Assembly: GCF_004916975.1 (NCBI RefSeq)
Contig: NZ_STGQ01000001.1
Location: 644,993 to 708,992 of the forward strand
Reading direction: 5' to 3'
Length of the DNA stretch: 64,000 nucleotides
Source: Paenibacillus dokdonensis
GTDB lineage: Bacteria > Bacillota > Bacilli > Paenibacillales > Paenibacillaceae
Shown: positions 48,906 to 58,616 of the stretch, piece after piece
How positions within the stretch are numbered: position 1 is the stretch's first letter
Layout: every line of letters begins with the position of its first letter
The notes under the pieces: model-generated
What the model was told of the DNA's origin: nothing
Databases searched by the model: none
Seen by the model: only the letters and a program-made list of their open reading frames with translations
Position numbers and translations under genes: made by a program

Positions 48906-50093
48906 TTGAGCATTCTGCAAGCTGAGAACAGAACCAACATCAATGAACAAAAGCAATCAACCGTAATGAACTTGATCACAGACCCCATACGGAAGGAAAC
49001 AGCAGTGCCAGCTGCCCACGCGCCGTCAGAGAGGGGGTTTTCTGCCGCCGGGAGCTGCCGAGCCGTGCCTGCATTAACTCCGCAAGTCACCTGCAGGGAA
49101 GCACTAGGTATACTGAAGGAGCAGCCTCATATTCCATGCCTGGTCGTTTGTGGTGAAGATATGCATCCGGAAGGATTGGTGATGAAAGATGCATTTTACC
49201 GGAGATTGACGGGCCGTTTTGCCGCGGATTTATATTTTGACCGTTCTGTGGAGAAATTCGCTGAAGAGGATATTCTGATTGTGGAGATCGGTGAAGATCC
49301 GGCATATATGATTCAGCGCGCACTGGAAAGACCTGAAGCCCGGTTTTATGATTGCGTGATTGTGACGGAGGAGGGCCGGTTCGCTGGTGTCCTAACTGTT
49401 CAGGATTTATTAATGATGTCGGGACTGCTGCAGACCGAGGCGGAGGAGCAGCGCAAGCACACCATTTCGGAGAACTACTTCCATGTGAGCGGCATGGAGC
49501 AGTCGCTGGGTAAAGTTGCGGAAGCGGCCAGCCTTACGCTTGAGGAGTGCCTCCGTATGAAGGAATGGACGACGGAGGGAAGGCTGAAGCTGGATGAAGC
49601 AGGCCAATCCTATGCGGAAGCCGTTATACATATGAACCGGAATCAAAAGCAGGTATCTGAGCTGATCGAGGATGCAGGTAAGATATCCTCTCTTACCCAG
49701 GGTATTGCTGAGCTTGCGGATCGAAGCGGCCTGCTTGCCATCAATGCCTCCATTGAGGCTGCTCATGCAGGCAGCCAGGGCAGAGGGTTTCAGATTGTTG
49801 CGGCCGAGGTAAGATCACTCGCAGCGCAGACCCGGCGGCTGGCTGCGGATATTTCCGGACTGTTGGAGCGCATCAGCCAATCGGCCACAGAGACCGGATC
49901 ATTAACGGCTTCGGGAGTCCGGCAGATCCAGACAGGAGCAGCGCAGCTGACCGAAGGGAGCCGTATGTTTGGCGAGCTGGAGCAAGCCGTCGGGCATGTG
50001 GAAAAGACCGGCCGATCGGTACATCAAATGGCCAGAGATACCGCCAAACAAGCGCTTGGTGTGAAGGTGGAGTTGGAGCGCACGCTAACATAA
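48906..50093 (+). CDS. Soluble CBS-chemoreceptor-like transducer
   Basis: 395 residues from TTG 48906, behind GAGGGGGAG. Residues about 60-175 resemble a CBS pair (PCLVVCGEDMHPEGLVMKDAFYRR and CVIVTEEGRFAGVLTVQDLL). Residues about 220-395 form a methyl-accepting-type coiled coil with the conserved hairpin tip AEVRSLAAQTRRLAADI and IEAAHAGSQGRGF. No membrane helix or signal peptide is seen. It lies between phoP and pstB, ahead of a Pho box, and may link phosphate or nucleotide state to a signalling array. Confidence 0.78.
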   Translation: MSILQAENRTNINEQKQSTVMNLITDPIRKETAVPAAHAPSERGFSAAGSCRAVPALTPQVTCREALGILKEQPHIPCLVVCGEDMHPEGLVMKDAFYRRLTGRFAADLYFDRSVEKFAEEDILIVEIGEDPAYMIQRALERPEARFYDCVIVTEEGRFAGVLTVQDLLMMSGLLQTEAEEQRKHTISENYFHVSGMEQSLGKVAEAASLTLEECLRMKEWTTEGRLKLDEAGQSYAEAVIHMNRNQKQVSELIEDAGKISSLTQGIAELADRSGLLAINASIEAAHAGSQGRGFQIVAAEVRSLAAQTRRLAADISGLLERISQSATETGSLTASGVRQIQTGAAQLTEGSRMFGELEQAVGHVEKTGRSVHQMARDTAKQALGVKVELERTLT

Positions 50094-50124
50094 AGGAAGT
50101 AAAAGGAAGAGAAGAAGCTCACAT

Positions 50125-50163
50125 TTTACACAGAGTTTACAATTGTGGCACACAGCTTTTACA
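50125..50163 (+). promoter_or_regulatory. PhoP-box array upstream of pstB
   Basis: TTTACA at 50125, 50136 and 50158 are in exact 11-base phase (the 50147 position is degenerate, GGCACA), as in Bacillus Pho-activated promoters. TATACA at 50171-50176 could be the -10. Position and phase favour PhoP activation of pstB-phoU. Confidence 0.75.
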
Positions 50164-50258
50164 TAGAGGTTATACAATCAATAGAGTCACAGGTCCAGCA
50201 CTATTGACGAGAGAACAAAGGGATGTCCCATTGAACGATAAGGAGACCTGATTAGGAA

Positions 50259-51014
50259 ATGGAAAAAATCATCGAAATCGAAGACTTGAACCTATACTAT
50301 GAACAGTTCCATGCCTTGAAAAATATAAATCTGGATATTCCTGAAAAGACGATTACAGCCTTTATCGGCCCATCTGGCTGCGGAAAATCCACACTACTGC
50401 GTACGTTGAATCGAATGAATGATATGATTACCGGCACTCGGATCGAAGGGTCCGTCAAAATTGGCGGCTCAGGTATCTACGGTAAGGATATATACGTGGA
50501 GGAGCTTCGCAAGCGTGTCGGGATGGTGTTCCAGCAGCCAAACCCGTTTCCGAAATCCATCTATGACAATATTGCCTATGGTCCGCGTCTTCACGGCGTC
50601 CGCAATAAAAAAACGTTGGATGAGATTGTCGAAGAGAGCTTGCGTCAAGCAGCGCTCTGGGAAGAAGTCAAAGACTATCAGAAGCGTTCTGCGCTTAGCT
50701 TGTCCGGGGGGCAGCAGCAGCGCCTCTGCATCGCACGAGCACTTGCGGTAGAACCGGATATTCTTCTGATGGATGAAGCCACTTCAGCACTCGATCCAAT
50801 ATCCACGCTTAAGATCGAGGAGCTGGTGCAGGAGCTGAAGGAGAAATACACGATCGTTATGGTTACGCATAACATGCATCAGGCTGCCCGTGTTTCCGGC
50901 CGCACGGTGTTCTTCCTTAATGGGGAGGTCGTCGAAGCGGATGAGACCAACGCTCTGTTCAGTAATCCGCGTGACTCCAGAACAGAGGATTATATCTCCG
51001 GTCGTTTCGGCTGA
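50259..51014 (+). CDS. pstB: Phosphate ABC transporter ATPase PstB
   Basis: 251 residues. Walker [10 protein letters not shown] near 33, signature [15 protein letters not shown] near 148, Walker [14 protein letters not shown], and switch histidine in [11 protein letters not shown]. The ATPase of the high-affinity phosphate importer. pstS, pstC and pstA are not upstream, so this copy is separated from the membrane subunits. A Pho-box array lies upstream; phoU follows 42 bases later. Confidence 0.94.
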   Translation: MEKIIEIEDLNLYYEQFHALKNINLDIPEKTITAFIGPSGCGKSTLLRTLNRMNDMITGTRIEGSVKIGGSGIYGKDIYVEELRKRVGMVFQQPNPFPKSIYDNIAYGPRLHGVRNKKTLDEIVEESLRQAALWEEVKDYQKRSALSLSGGQQQRLCIARALAVEPDILLMDEATSALDPISTLKIEELVQELKEKYTIVMVTHNMHQAARVSGRTVFFLNGEVVEADETNALFSNPRDSRTEDYISGRFG

Positions 51015-51056
51015 TAGATGAAGAAACAATACATTTTATAGGGGGAAACATCAGCC

Positions 51057-51716
51057 ATGATTCGGAGAAAAGAATTGGATCAGGATCTGGAGCAGCTTCG
51101 CTCGCTGCTTGTTAAAATGGGAGAGCATGTGGTTGAAGCGCTCGATGGCGCGGTCATAAGCCTGAAAACACAGGATTGTGTCAAAGCGCAGGAAATCGTG
51201 CAGGCAGATGCTCAGCTCAATCTAATGGAAGAAGAAATTATGGACATCGGTTCGCGGCTCATTGTCACCCAGCAGCCCGTTGCCAAGGATCTTCGCAGAA
51301 TACTCGTTGCATTTAAAATATCCAGTGATCTGGAACGTATGGGCGATCTGGCATTGGATGTGGCCAAAGTGACATTGCGTTTGCAAGGGGAGAAGCTGAT
51401 TAAACCGCTGATTGATATCCCGCAAATGGCCAACATTGTTAAAGTCATGATCGAAGAGGCAATTACTTCTTATTTGGATGAAAATACGGATCTTGCTTAT
51501 AAAATGGCCCAGGACGATGATCAGGTTGATCATCTGTACAGCCAGATTTTAACGGAATTATACGGTCATATGAGATCCAATCCCGATTCGATGCCGCAAG
51601 CGTTACTCCTTACGCTGGTCGGACGTTATATTGAACGGATCGCCGATCATGCGACCAATATTGGGGAAAGCGCCGTGTACCTGGTAACGGGAAAGCGCCC
51701 CGACTTAAACCGGTAA
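51057..51716 (+). CDS. phoU: Phosphate transport system regulator PhoU
   Basis: 219 residues, two three-helix PhoU bundles. Conserved DLERMGDLALDVAK near 94 and IADHATNIGESAVYL near 195 supply the metal-binding E/D-x-x-x-D pattern. PhoU binds PstB and PhoR and dampens phosphate uptake and kinase activity when phosphate is ample. It follows pstB; the RBS is TAGGGGGAAAC. Confidence 0.95.
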   Translation: MIRRKELDQDLEQLRSLLVKMGEHVVEALDGAVISLKTQDCVKAQEIVQADAQLNLMEEEIMDIGSRLIVTQQPVAKDLRRILVAFKISSDLERMGDLALDVAKVTLRLQGEKLIKPLIDIPQMANIVKVMIEEAITSYLDENTDLAYKMAQDDDQVDHLYSQILTELYGHMRSNPDSMPQALLLTLVGRYIERIADHATNIGESAVYLVTGKRPDLNR

Positions 51717-51749
51717 ATCCGGTATTTGAATAGTTGAAGTATCATGAAG

Positions 51750-51783
51750 ACATCGGAATCATTCTTTCCGGTGTTTTTGTGTT
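51750..51783 (+). terminator. Terminator after phoU
   Basis: ACATCGGAA pairs with TTCCGGTGT and runs into TTTTGTGTTTT. Confidence 0.75.
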
Positions 51784-51921
51784 TTAGGAACTGTAATGAA
51801 AAAGCAGATGCGTTGCCTGATTTTTTTCTAGAATGAAGGGTCATGTGTTAAGATATTAAAAGGTATAACATCGATTGAAAGTTTTCATGAATGAAGGAAG
51901 TTTAAAAAGGGAAGGTGCTAT

Positions 51922-54588
51922 ATGAGCAAACTGATTCTTATTGATGGAAACAGTATCATTTACCGGGCATTTTTTGCGATGCCCCCATTAACGAACACCA
52001 AGGGACTGCACACGAATGCCGTGTACGGGTTTACAAATATGCTTTTGCGACTTATTGAGGATCATAAACCTACACATATGATGGTTGCTTTTGACGCCGG
52101 GAAAATTACGTTCCGCCATGAAGGCTACCAGGAATACAAGGGTGGCCGTGAAAAGACTCCGCCGGAGCTGTCTGAGCAGTTTCCGCTGCTGAAAGAGCTG
52201 CTGCAGGGATTTGGCATTTCGCAGTTTGAGCTGAGCGGATACGAAGCGGATGATATTATCGGTACGGTATCAAGAATTGCGGAGGAAGCAGGGCATGAGA
52301 TTCTCGTTGTAACCGGGGACAAGGATATGCTGCAGCTAGCTTCGAATCATGTTCAGGTTGGACTTACGCGTAAAGGCGTTACGGAGATTGAGACCTATGC
52401 ACCGGAACAGATCGAAGAAAGATACGGCCTGACACCGCTGCAGATCATAGACCTAAAAGGGCTTATGGGCGATGCCTCTGACAACATCCCGGGTATTCCG
52501 GGAGTTGGTGAGAAGACTGCGCTTAAGCTGCTTCATCAGTTTGGTTCGGTCGAGGAAGTGCTGGCTAATACCGGTGAACTCAAAGGTAAAATGAAAGAAA
52601 AAATTGAAACCCATGCGGACGACGCCGTGATGAGTAAGAAACTGGCGACAATCTACCGGGAAGTTCCGCTGGACAAGTCCTTTGACGACATGAATTTTGA
52701 TGGCTTGAAGGAGGATACAGCAGGTCCTGCGCTCGCAAAGCTGGAGTTCAAATCTCTACTGGAACGCTTGTCCTTCAAGGCAGACGGCGGCAGTAGTGAT
52801 CAACCGGTACAGGAGCAGGCTCCTGCGAAGGAGATTAAGGTTCAAGTCATGGATATGGATCATATCCGTGTATTGGTTGATGCGCTGGATACGATAGAAG
52901 TCATGCATGTGGAAACGAACGGGGAGAATCCGCACCGCGCCGAGGTGATCGGTACGATCTTCTCCTCTCCAGAGGAGCACTATTATGTTCCGTTCGAGCT
53001 GCTGAAGGCTGAAGCGGCGGAACCGCTGCGGAAATGGCTCGGAGATCAGGATATTCCAAAGCGCGGTTATGATCTGCACCGTACAGATTTGGCGCTGCAT
53101 TGGCAGGGCATTGCGTTTGCGGGTGCATCGTTTGATGTTCAGTTAGCAGCATATTTGCTGGATCCGACGGATTCCAATCAGAATATCCACGCTCTTGCTC
53201 ACAAGCATGGACTGCAATTGCTGGCTGCCGATGAGGATGTCTTTGGCAAGGGTGCAAAATACAAGGTGCCTGAAGCGGACGTGCTAAGCAAGCATTTGGC
53301 TGCCAAGGGCGCTGCCATTCTGGATCTGATCCCACTGCAGGAAAGAGAGCTGGAAGGCAATGAAATGGCTTCGCTCTTTCATGACTTAGAGATGCCATTG
53401 TCACGTATCCTGGCGGATATGGAGAAGCAAGGGATATCCGTAAACAAGAATGACCTGACGGATCTGGGCAAGGAATTTGAATCCCAAATCAAAACCTTGG
53501 TTGAAGAGATTTATGAGATTGCCGGAACGGAGTTTAATCTGAACTCCCCTAAACAGCTTGGAGAGATCCTGTTCGTAAAGCTGGGTCTGCCTGTCGTCAA
53601 AAAGACGAAGACCGGTTATTCCACAGATGCCGAAGTACTGGAAAAACTTGCGCCCTATCATGATATTGTGCGCCTGATTCTGCAGTACCGGACGATTGCG
53701 AAGCTTCAATCGACATACGTCGAAGGTCTGCTGAAGGAGATTTCTTCGGAAACAGGCAAAGTGCATACGTACTATCGCCAGACGATTGCTGCCACCGGAC
53801 GCCTGAGCAGTCAATTCCCTAACCTGCAGAATATTCCGATACGTCTTGAGGAAGGCCGCAAAATCCGTAAGGTATTCGTGCCATCCGAGCCGGGCTGGTA
53901 TATCCTCGCAGCCGATTATTCGCAGATCGAGCTGCGCGTGCTTGCACATATTTCTGATGATACGGGTCTTAAGGAAGCATTCCTGCATGATATGGATATC
54001 CATACGAAGACGGCTATGGATGTATTTGGTGTTCAAGCCGAGGAAGTGGATTCGAACATGCGCCGTTCGGCCAAGGCCGTCAATTTCGGTATCGTCTATG
54101 GTATCAGTGATTACGGATTGTCCCAGAACCTGAACATTACCCGGAAGGAAGCCGCACGCTTTATCGACCAGTACTTTGATGCGTTCGGCGGGGTGCGCCG
54201 CTATATGGACGACATCGTAAAAGACGCGAAGCGGGACGGCTATGTGACTACGCTGCTGGAACGAAGACGTTATTTACCAGAAATTAATGCCAGCAATTTT
54301 AATCTCCGCTCCTTCGCTGAACGTACCGCGATGAATACACCGATCCAGGGCACCGCGGCGGATATTATTAAACTCGCTATGGTTCATATGGATGCTGCAC
54401 TCGCAGAGCAGAAGCTGAAGAGCCGCATGCTGCTCCAGGTGCATGACGAACTTGTATTCGAGGTGCCAGCGGATGAGCTGGAGCTGATGAAAAAGCTTGT
54501 GCCTGAAACGATGGAAAAGGCGCTGGCCTTGTCTGTGCCGCTGAAAGCGGATGTCAGCTATGGAATGAATTGGTACGAAGCGAAATAA
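51922..54588 (+). CDS. polA: DNA polymerase I
   Basis: 888 residues. The 5' nuclease (about 1-290) keeps LMVAFDAGK, EADDIIG and GLMGDASDNIPGIPG. The 3'-5' exonuclease fold (about 310-475) looks inactive: the DxE motif reads HVETN. Polymerase motifs are intact: A DYSQIELRVLAH, B RRSAKAVNFGIVYGIS and C LQVHDELVFEVP. It removes primers and fills gaps in repair. polA-mutM-ytaF-coaE follows the B. subtilis order. RBS GGGAAGGTG. Confidence 0.97.
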   Translation: MSKLILIDGNSIIYRAFFAMPPLTNTKGLHTNAVYGFTNMLLRLIEDHKPTHMMVAFDAGKITFRHEGYQEYKGGREKTPPELSEQFPLLKELLQGFGISQFELSGYEADDIIGTVSRIAEEAGHEILVVTGDKDMLQLASNHVQVGLTRKGVTEIETYAPEQIEERYGLTPLQIIDLKGLMGDASDNIPGIPGVGEKTALKLLHQFGSVEEVLANTGELKGKMKEKIETHADDAVMSKKLATIYREVPLDKSFDDMNFDGLKEDTAGPALAKLEFKSLLERLSFKADGGSSDQPVQEQAPAKEIKVQVMDMDHIRVLVDALDTIEVMHVETNGENPHRAEVIGTIFSSPEEHYYVPFELLKAEAAEPLRKWLGDQDIPKRGYDLHRTDLALHWQGIAFAGASFDVQLAAYLLDPTDSNQNIHALAHKHGLQLLAADEDVFGKGAKYKVPEADVLSKHLAAKGAAILDLIPLQERELEGNEMASLFHDLEMPLSRILADMEKQGISVNKNDLTDLGKEFESQIKTLVEEIYEIAGTEFNLNSPKQLGEILFVKLGLPVVKKTKTGYSTDAEVLEKLAPYHDIVRLILQYRTIAKLQSTYVEGLLKEISSETGKVHTYYRQTIAATGRLSSQFPNLQNIPIRLEEGRKIRKVFVPSEPGWYILAADYSQIELRVLAHISDDTGLKEAFLHDMDIHTKTAMDVFGVQAEEVDSNMRRSAKAVNFGIVYGISDYGLSQNLNITRKEAARFIDQYFDAFGGVRRYMDDIVKDAKRDGYVTTLLERRRYLPEINASNFNLRSFAERTAMNTPIQGTAADIIKLAMVHMDAALAEQKLKSRMLLQVHDELVFEVPADELELMKKLVPETMEKALALSVPLKADVSYGMNWYEAK

Positions 54589-54639
54589 TGCCCCATAGAG
54601 CACTAACTTCCGTTATAATGGGGATGAGGTGAAGTCATC

Positions 54640-55470
54640 ATGCCGGAATTACCGGAAGTCGAGACAGTCAAAAGAACATTAAACCAATTGGTTAAAGGTA
54701 AAGTCATTGACCATGTTACCGTAAATTTGGCGCGGATTATTCAGCGCCCTGACGATATAGATCAGTTTGCTTTTATGCTTGCAGGACATACCATTCAAAA
54801 TGTGGAGCGCCGTGGTAAATTTTTGCGTATTCTGCTGGACGATTTGGTCCTGGTTTCACATCTGCGGATGGAAGGACGTTATGGTTTATACGAAAGCTCC
54901 GAGCCAGTGGAGAAGCATACGCATGTTATTTTCCATTTTAACGATGGAACCGAGCTAAGGTACAAGGATGTGCGCCAATTCGGTACGATGCATCTGTTCA
55001 ATCCTGGGGAGGAGTTTACCGTTCCTCCGTTGTCAAAACTGGGAATTGAGCCGTTGGATCCCGAGTTTACCGTCGAGAAGTTCAAAGCAGTCTTGGCGGG
55101 CAAGACAACGAAAATCAAAGCGGTATTGTTAAACCAGGCATATGTGGTCGGCATCGGGAATATTTATGTGGATGAGTCTCTTTTCAGAGCCGGCATTCAT
55201 CCCGAGCAGCTGGCAAACACGCTTACGGACGAGCAGTACCGTAAATTGCATCAGGCTGTGGTAGCGACCTTGGCGGAATCGGTTGAAGTCGGAGGTTCTT
55301 CCGTTAAGTCCTATGTCAATGGACAAGGTGAGATGGGAATGTTCCAGCATCAGCTCAAGATTTATGGACGTCAAAACCAACCTTGTCAGACCTGTGGAAC
55401 GATCATCGAAAAATCCGTTGTCGGCGGCCGGGGAACTCATTACTGTCCGGTATGCCAGTCGATAAAGTAA
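54640..55470 (+). CDS. mutM: Formamidopyrimidine-DNA glycosylase MutM (Fpg)
   Basis: 276 residues. It starts PELPEVE, where the N-terminal proline is the nucleophile; it keeps the catalytic lysine region (RRGKFLR near 58), the helix-two-turn-helix, and a C-terminal zinc finger (CQTCG ... CPVCQ). It excises 8-oxoguanine and formamidopyrimidines. RBS GATGAGGTG. It follows polA after 51 bases. Confidence 0.97.
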   Translation: MPELPEVETVKRTLNQLVKGKVIDHVTVNLARIIQRPDDIDQFAFMLAGHTIQNVERRGKFLRILLDDLVLVSHLRMEGRYGLYESSEPVEKHTHVIFHFNDGTELRYKDVRQFGTMHLFNPGEEFTVPPLSKLGIEPLDPEFTVEKFKAVLAGKTTKIKAVLLNQAYVVGIGNIYVDESLFRAGIHPEQLANTLTDEQYRKLHQAVVATLAESVEVGGSSVKSYVNGQGEMGMFQHQLKIYGRQNQPCQTCGTIIEKSVVGGRGTHYCPVCQSIK

Positions 55471-55634
55471 TTGAACCACATCTTAAAAGTAAATTAAAGC
55501 ATGGGCGTGCACCCCTTGTTTGTCCCTCCCATATACTAAGATTGAATTGAACTTCAGGGAATCGGAACGTCAAGGGCCTCTCTTTCCAAACAGGCTCGGA
55601 CTGGACCGTTTCATCAAGGGGAGGGAAACCAGGG

Positions 55635-56327
55635 GTGCTCAGTCATGTCTTTACACTGCTCCTGCTTGCATTTGCTTTAAGCTTAGACAGTTTTGGTGTC
55701 GGGATTACATATGGACTCAGGCAGATGAAGATCTCACCATTGTCCGTAGTGATCATTTCATTATGTTCCGGTGTCATCATTTATATATCGATGCAGGTGG
55801 GCGTGCTTTTGGCCAGGGTGGTATCACCTGATGCCGCATCCATCGTCGGAGCTGTCATATTGATTATTATGGGTTCCTGGTCTTTGATTCAGCTTCTGAT
55901 TCAGAAAGAAAAGAGCCGTGAGGATAAAGATGCCGTAACGATCAAGGCTGCACAGATTCCAGCAGTCTTAGTGAAGGAGACTGAGCAAACCGTATTTTCA
56001 CTGGAAATACGCAAGCTTGGACTTGTGATCCGCATTCTGCGGACGCCGTCATCAGCCGATATTGACAAATCTGGAAGTATTTCGGGTTTTGAAGCGATGT
56101 GGCTCGGGATTGCACTCTCATTGGATGCATTCGGAGCGGGCCTCGGGGCTGCACTGCTCGGATTCTCACCTATCTGGACGGCCCTTGTCATCGCGCTGTT
56201 CAGCGGTACTTTTTTAGTGATCGGCATGAAGACCGGCTTCCGGTTTGCGTCCAGATCATGGATGCGGCATTTTACGGCTCTTCCGGCGTTATTATTAATA
56301 GCCATGGGAATAATAAAGCTGTTATGA
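55635..56327 (+). CDS. ytaF: YtaF-type sporulation membrane protein (MntP-like)
   Basis: 230 residues from GTG 55635, ten bases after GGGAGG. Six membrane helices in two matching halves (LAFALSLDSFGVGITYGL and LGIALSLDAFGAGLGAALLG), as in the manganese exporter MntP family. A central loop with DIDKSGSIS looks like a calcium-binding EF-type loop. YtaF is annotated as a sporulation membrane protein; its ion is not known. It sits between mutM and coaE, as in B. subtilis. Confidence 0.88.
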   Translation: MLSHVFTLLLLAFALSLDSFGVGITYGLRQMKISPLSVVIISLCSGVIIYISMQVGVLLARVVSPDAASIVGAVILIIMGSWSLIQLLIQKEKSREDKDAVTIKAAQIPAVLVKETEQTVFSLEIRKLGLVIRILRTPSSADIDKSGSISGFEAMWLGIALSLDAFGAGLGAALLGFSPIWTALVIALFSGTFLVIGMKTGFRFASRSWMRHFTALPALLLIAMGIIKLL

Positions 56328-56341
56328 GGTGAGTTTAGCGC

Positions 56342-56938
56342 ATGAATATCGGGTTAACCGGAGGTATAGCGACTGGAAAAAGCATCGTATCCGCTCTCTT
56401 GATAAACAAGGGAGCCCTGCTTGTTGATGCTGATGTAATCGCCCGGGAGGTTATGCTCCCGGGTCATCCCGTTTTGACGGCCGTTGCCGATCATTTTGGA
56501 CAAGCTGTGCTTCTTGCGGATGGTACTTTAGACAGAAAAAAACTGGGGGATATTGTTTTCCATGATCCTTCCCAGCGTCAAGCTTTAAATGATATTACGC
56601 ATCCGGCGATCCGCAGTGAAATCCGTAAGCAGATGGAGTCTCTGGAACGGGAGCACCCGAACCGGCTTGTGGTTGTGGATATTCCCTTATTGTTTGAATC
56701 GGGACTTGAGCATATGTTTGAACGTGTCATGGTGGTATATGCCCCGCGGGTCATTCAACTGGAGCGCTTAATGCAGCGCAATCAATTGAGCAAAGATGAG
56801 GCTTCAGCACGGATCGGGTCGCAGATGGATATTGAAGAAAAGAAGATGAAGGCCGATATTGTGATTGATAACAGCGGAGATGCTGAACTAACGGAGCGTC
56901 AAATTGATGATTTCTGGATTCAGTCAGGATACGCATGA
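56342..56938 (+). CDS. coaE: Dephospho-CoA kinase
   Basis: 198 residues. P-loop GLTGGIATGKSIVSAL at the N-terminus, HPAIRSEIRKQ and VVDIPLLFESGLE, then a lid with LERLMQRN. It makes CoA from dephospho-CoA and ATP. RBS GAGGTGAG. The stop overlaps the next start (ATGA), coupling it to the lytic transglycosylase gene. Confidence 0.96.
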   Translation: MNIGLTGGIATGKSIVSALLINKGALLVDADVIAREVMLPGHPVLTAVADHFGQAVLLADGTLDRKKLGDIVFHDPSQRQALNDITHPAIRSEIRKQMESLEREHPNRLVVVDIPLLFESGLEHMFERVMVVYAPRVIQLERLMQRNQLSKDEASARIGSQMDIEEKKMKADIVIDNSGDAELTERQIDDFWIQSGYA

Positions 56939-57507
56939 AGTACTTACAATTTTTACGCAAAAAGAGAGTTCTTCTCGTACTGTTTCTCGGTTTTGTCGTT
57001 GTCCTCTTCTTCAGCACCAACTGGATGTCCTGGTTTTATCCCATTTATTATAAGGAAAATATCAGAGAGCAATCCGAGCGTTATAATGTAGATCCTTTTT
57101 TGATTGCATCCATCATCCGGGTGGAGTCCAACTACAAGCTAGGTAAAGAATCGAAAAAGGGAGCACTTGGTCTCATGCAGCTTATGCCGGATACAGCCCA
57201 ATGGGCAATGGAACAGGCTAGGATTCCGGAAGTTACGATGGATCACATCAAGCATAAGCCGGAGTCCAGCATCGAAATCGGGACCTGGTACCTGAATAAC
57301 CTGACTAACCAGTTCAAAGGAAACCGGATTGCGGTTATTGCGGCTTATAATGCGGGGCCTGGTAAAGTAGACGGATGGCTTAAAAAGGGAGTCTGGGATG
57401 GGACTCTGGAATCCGTGAAGAACATTCCGATCGGGGAGACGAGGCACTACATACAACGGGTAGTTTATTATTATAATCAATATACACGTATTTACAGCGA
57501 TTTCTGA
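56935..57507 (+). CDS. Membrane-anchored lytic transglycosylase, Slt family
   Basis: 190 residues. One N-terminal membrane helix (about 12-28), then an SLT domain with catalytic glutamate in IIRVESNYK near 62, KGALGLMQLMPDTA near 75, AYNAGPGKV near 141 and a final YIQRVVYYYNQY. It cleaves peptidoglycan to 1,6-anhydro products outside the membrane. It overlaps coaE by four bases, a placement shared with B. subtilis relatives. Endogenous role unknown. Confidence 0.9.
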   Translation: MKYLQFLRKKRVLLVLFLGFVVVLFFSTNWMSWFYPIYYKENIREQSERYNVDPFLIASIIRVESNYKLGKESKKGALGLMQLMPDTAQWAMEQARIPEVTMDHIKHKPESSIEIGTWYLNNLTNQFKGNRIAVIAAYNAGPGKVDGWLKKGVWDGTLESVKNIPIGETRHYIQRVVYYYNQYTRIYSDF

Positions 57508-57520
57508 GTAGACAAGCAAA

Positions 57521-57558
57521 GAAGTATTGAAGCGGCTTTTGGGCCGCCTCAATACTTC
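57521..57558. terminator. Bidirectional terminator between the transglycosylase and SASP genes
   Basis: AGTATTGA pairs with TCAATACT, with GCGGC / GCCGC inside around a TTTTGG loop; convergent genes end on both sides. Confidence 0.8.
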
Positions 57559-57574
57559 CTTGAATACAGATGTA

Positions 57575-57793
57575 TTATTTGAATTGACCAGCCAGTTGTT
57601 GTTCAGCCAGGGTTACAAGACGTTTTGTGATGTATCCCCCGATCGAACCGTTCTCATAGGAAGTCATGTTACCTTGGTATCCGTCTTGAGGAATACTGAT
57701 ACCCAGCTCTTGGGCAACTTCATATTTCATTTGGTTGAGGGCTGCGGTAGCTTTAGTTACTACCAGGTTGTTAGAACTGTTGTTTTGAGCCAT
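57575..57793 (-). CDS. Alpha/beta-type small acid-soluble spore protein
   Basis: 72 residues with the family hallmarks: NNLVVTKATAALNQMKYEVA near residue 9, the GPR-protease site region ELGISIPQDGYQG and GGYITKRLVTLAE. These proteins coat DNA in the forespore, giving UV and heat resistance, and are degraded on germination. GGAGGTG precedes the ATG. A sigma-G-like promoter lies upstream. Confidence 0.96.
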   Translation of the reverse strand: MAQNNSSNNLVVTKATAALNQMKYEVAQELGISIPQDGYQGNMTSYENGSIGGYITKRLVTLAEQQLAGQFK

Positions 57794-57824
57794 TGATGTT
57801 CACCTCCTCGCTGTTGGTAAAAGT

Positions 57825-57855
57825 ATTATGTCTCAAAATTTGAATCTTCATAACT
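57825..57855 (-). promoter_or_regulatory. Sigma-G-like promoter of the SASP gene
   Basis: On the minus strand CATAATA (57825-57831) fits the sigma-G -10 CATNNTA, with TTATG about 17-18 bases upstream near the -35 pattern. Expected for a forespore SASP gene. Confidence 0.5.
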
Positions 57856-57988
57856 TTTTTTATATATTTTTGATTGGAAATATAAGTTATTTCCCGTGCG
57901 GCCTTATAGGAGGCGGCTTTACCGTCTTTTAAGTGTGATTAAGCCGGAATGTAAATACCATTGTGAATGATAAAGGAAGTGAGTTTGC

Positions 57989-58465
57989 ATGAAATGCCCG
58001 TACTGTGATTATGCAGGCACCAAGGTGCTGGATTCCCGTCCGGCCAATGATAATAAATCGATTCGCCGCAGACGCGAATGCGAGAAATGCAGCAGGCGCT
58101 TTACGACGTTTGAAATGGTGGAGGAAACGCCGTTGATCGTCATCAAGAAGGACGGAAGCCGTGAGGAATTCAGCCGGGATAAAATTCTGCGCGGTCTCAT
58201 CCGTGCCTGTGAGAAGCGTCCTGTTTCCGTGGAACAGCTGGAAGCCATCGTCTCAGAGGTAGAGAAGGCGCTGCGGAATACAGCCGTAGCGGAAGTGGAA
58301 AGCCGCCAGATCGGCGAACTGGTTATGGAGCAGCTATATCCCGTGGACGAAGTGGCTTACGTGCGCTTCGCATCCGTGTACCGGCAATTCAAGGATATCA
58401 ATATGTTCATGAAAGAGCTCAAAGGATTATTGTCCAAAAATACAATGCCTGATTCAGGTGATTAA
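57989..58465 (+). CDS. nrdR: Transcriptional repressor NrdR
   Basis: 158 residues. A zinc ribbon ([15 protein letters not shown] ... [12 protein letters not shown], residues 3-45) and an ATP-cone (about 50-140, [16 protein letters not shown]). NrdR binds NrdR boxes and represses ribonucleotide reductase genes when dATP is high. RBS AGGAAGTGAG. Ends the conserved block; the sequence beyond is decayed. Confidence 0.97.
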   Translation: MKCPYCDYAGTKVLDSRPANDNKSIRRRRECEKCSRRFTTFEMVEETPLIVIKKDGSREEFSRDKILRGLIRACEKRPVSVEQLEAIVSEVEKALRNTAVAEVESRQIGELVMEQLYPVDEVAYVRFASVYRQFKDINMFMKELKGLLSKNTMPDSGD

Positions 58466-58506
58466 TCTCGGTGCCAAAGTGTTAGTGTTGATGTAAGATA
58501 GGGGTG

Positions 58507-58565
58507 AAAAAGGACTTTCAACTGGTTGTTCATACGGAACAATTTCAGTAACTGTCCTTTTTTTG
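58507..58565 (+). terminator. Terminator after nrdR
   Basis: AAAAAGGAC pairs with GTCCTTTTTTT, with inner ACTGGTTGTTC / GAACAATTTCAGT pairing around ATACG. Confidence 0.8.
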
Positions 58566-58616
58566 TAGTTAGCGATGGGAAATAGAACAAATAGGAGAAA
58601 CCAAGACAGCATTGCC

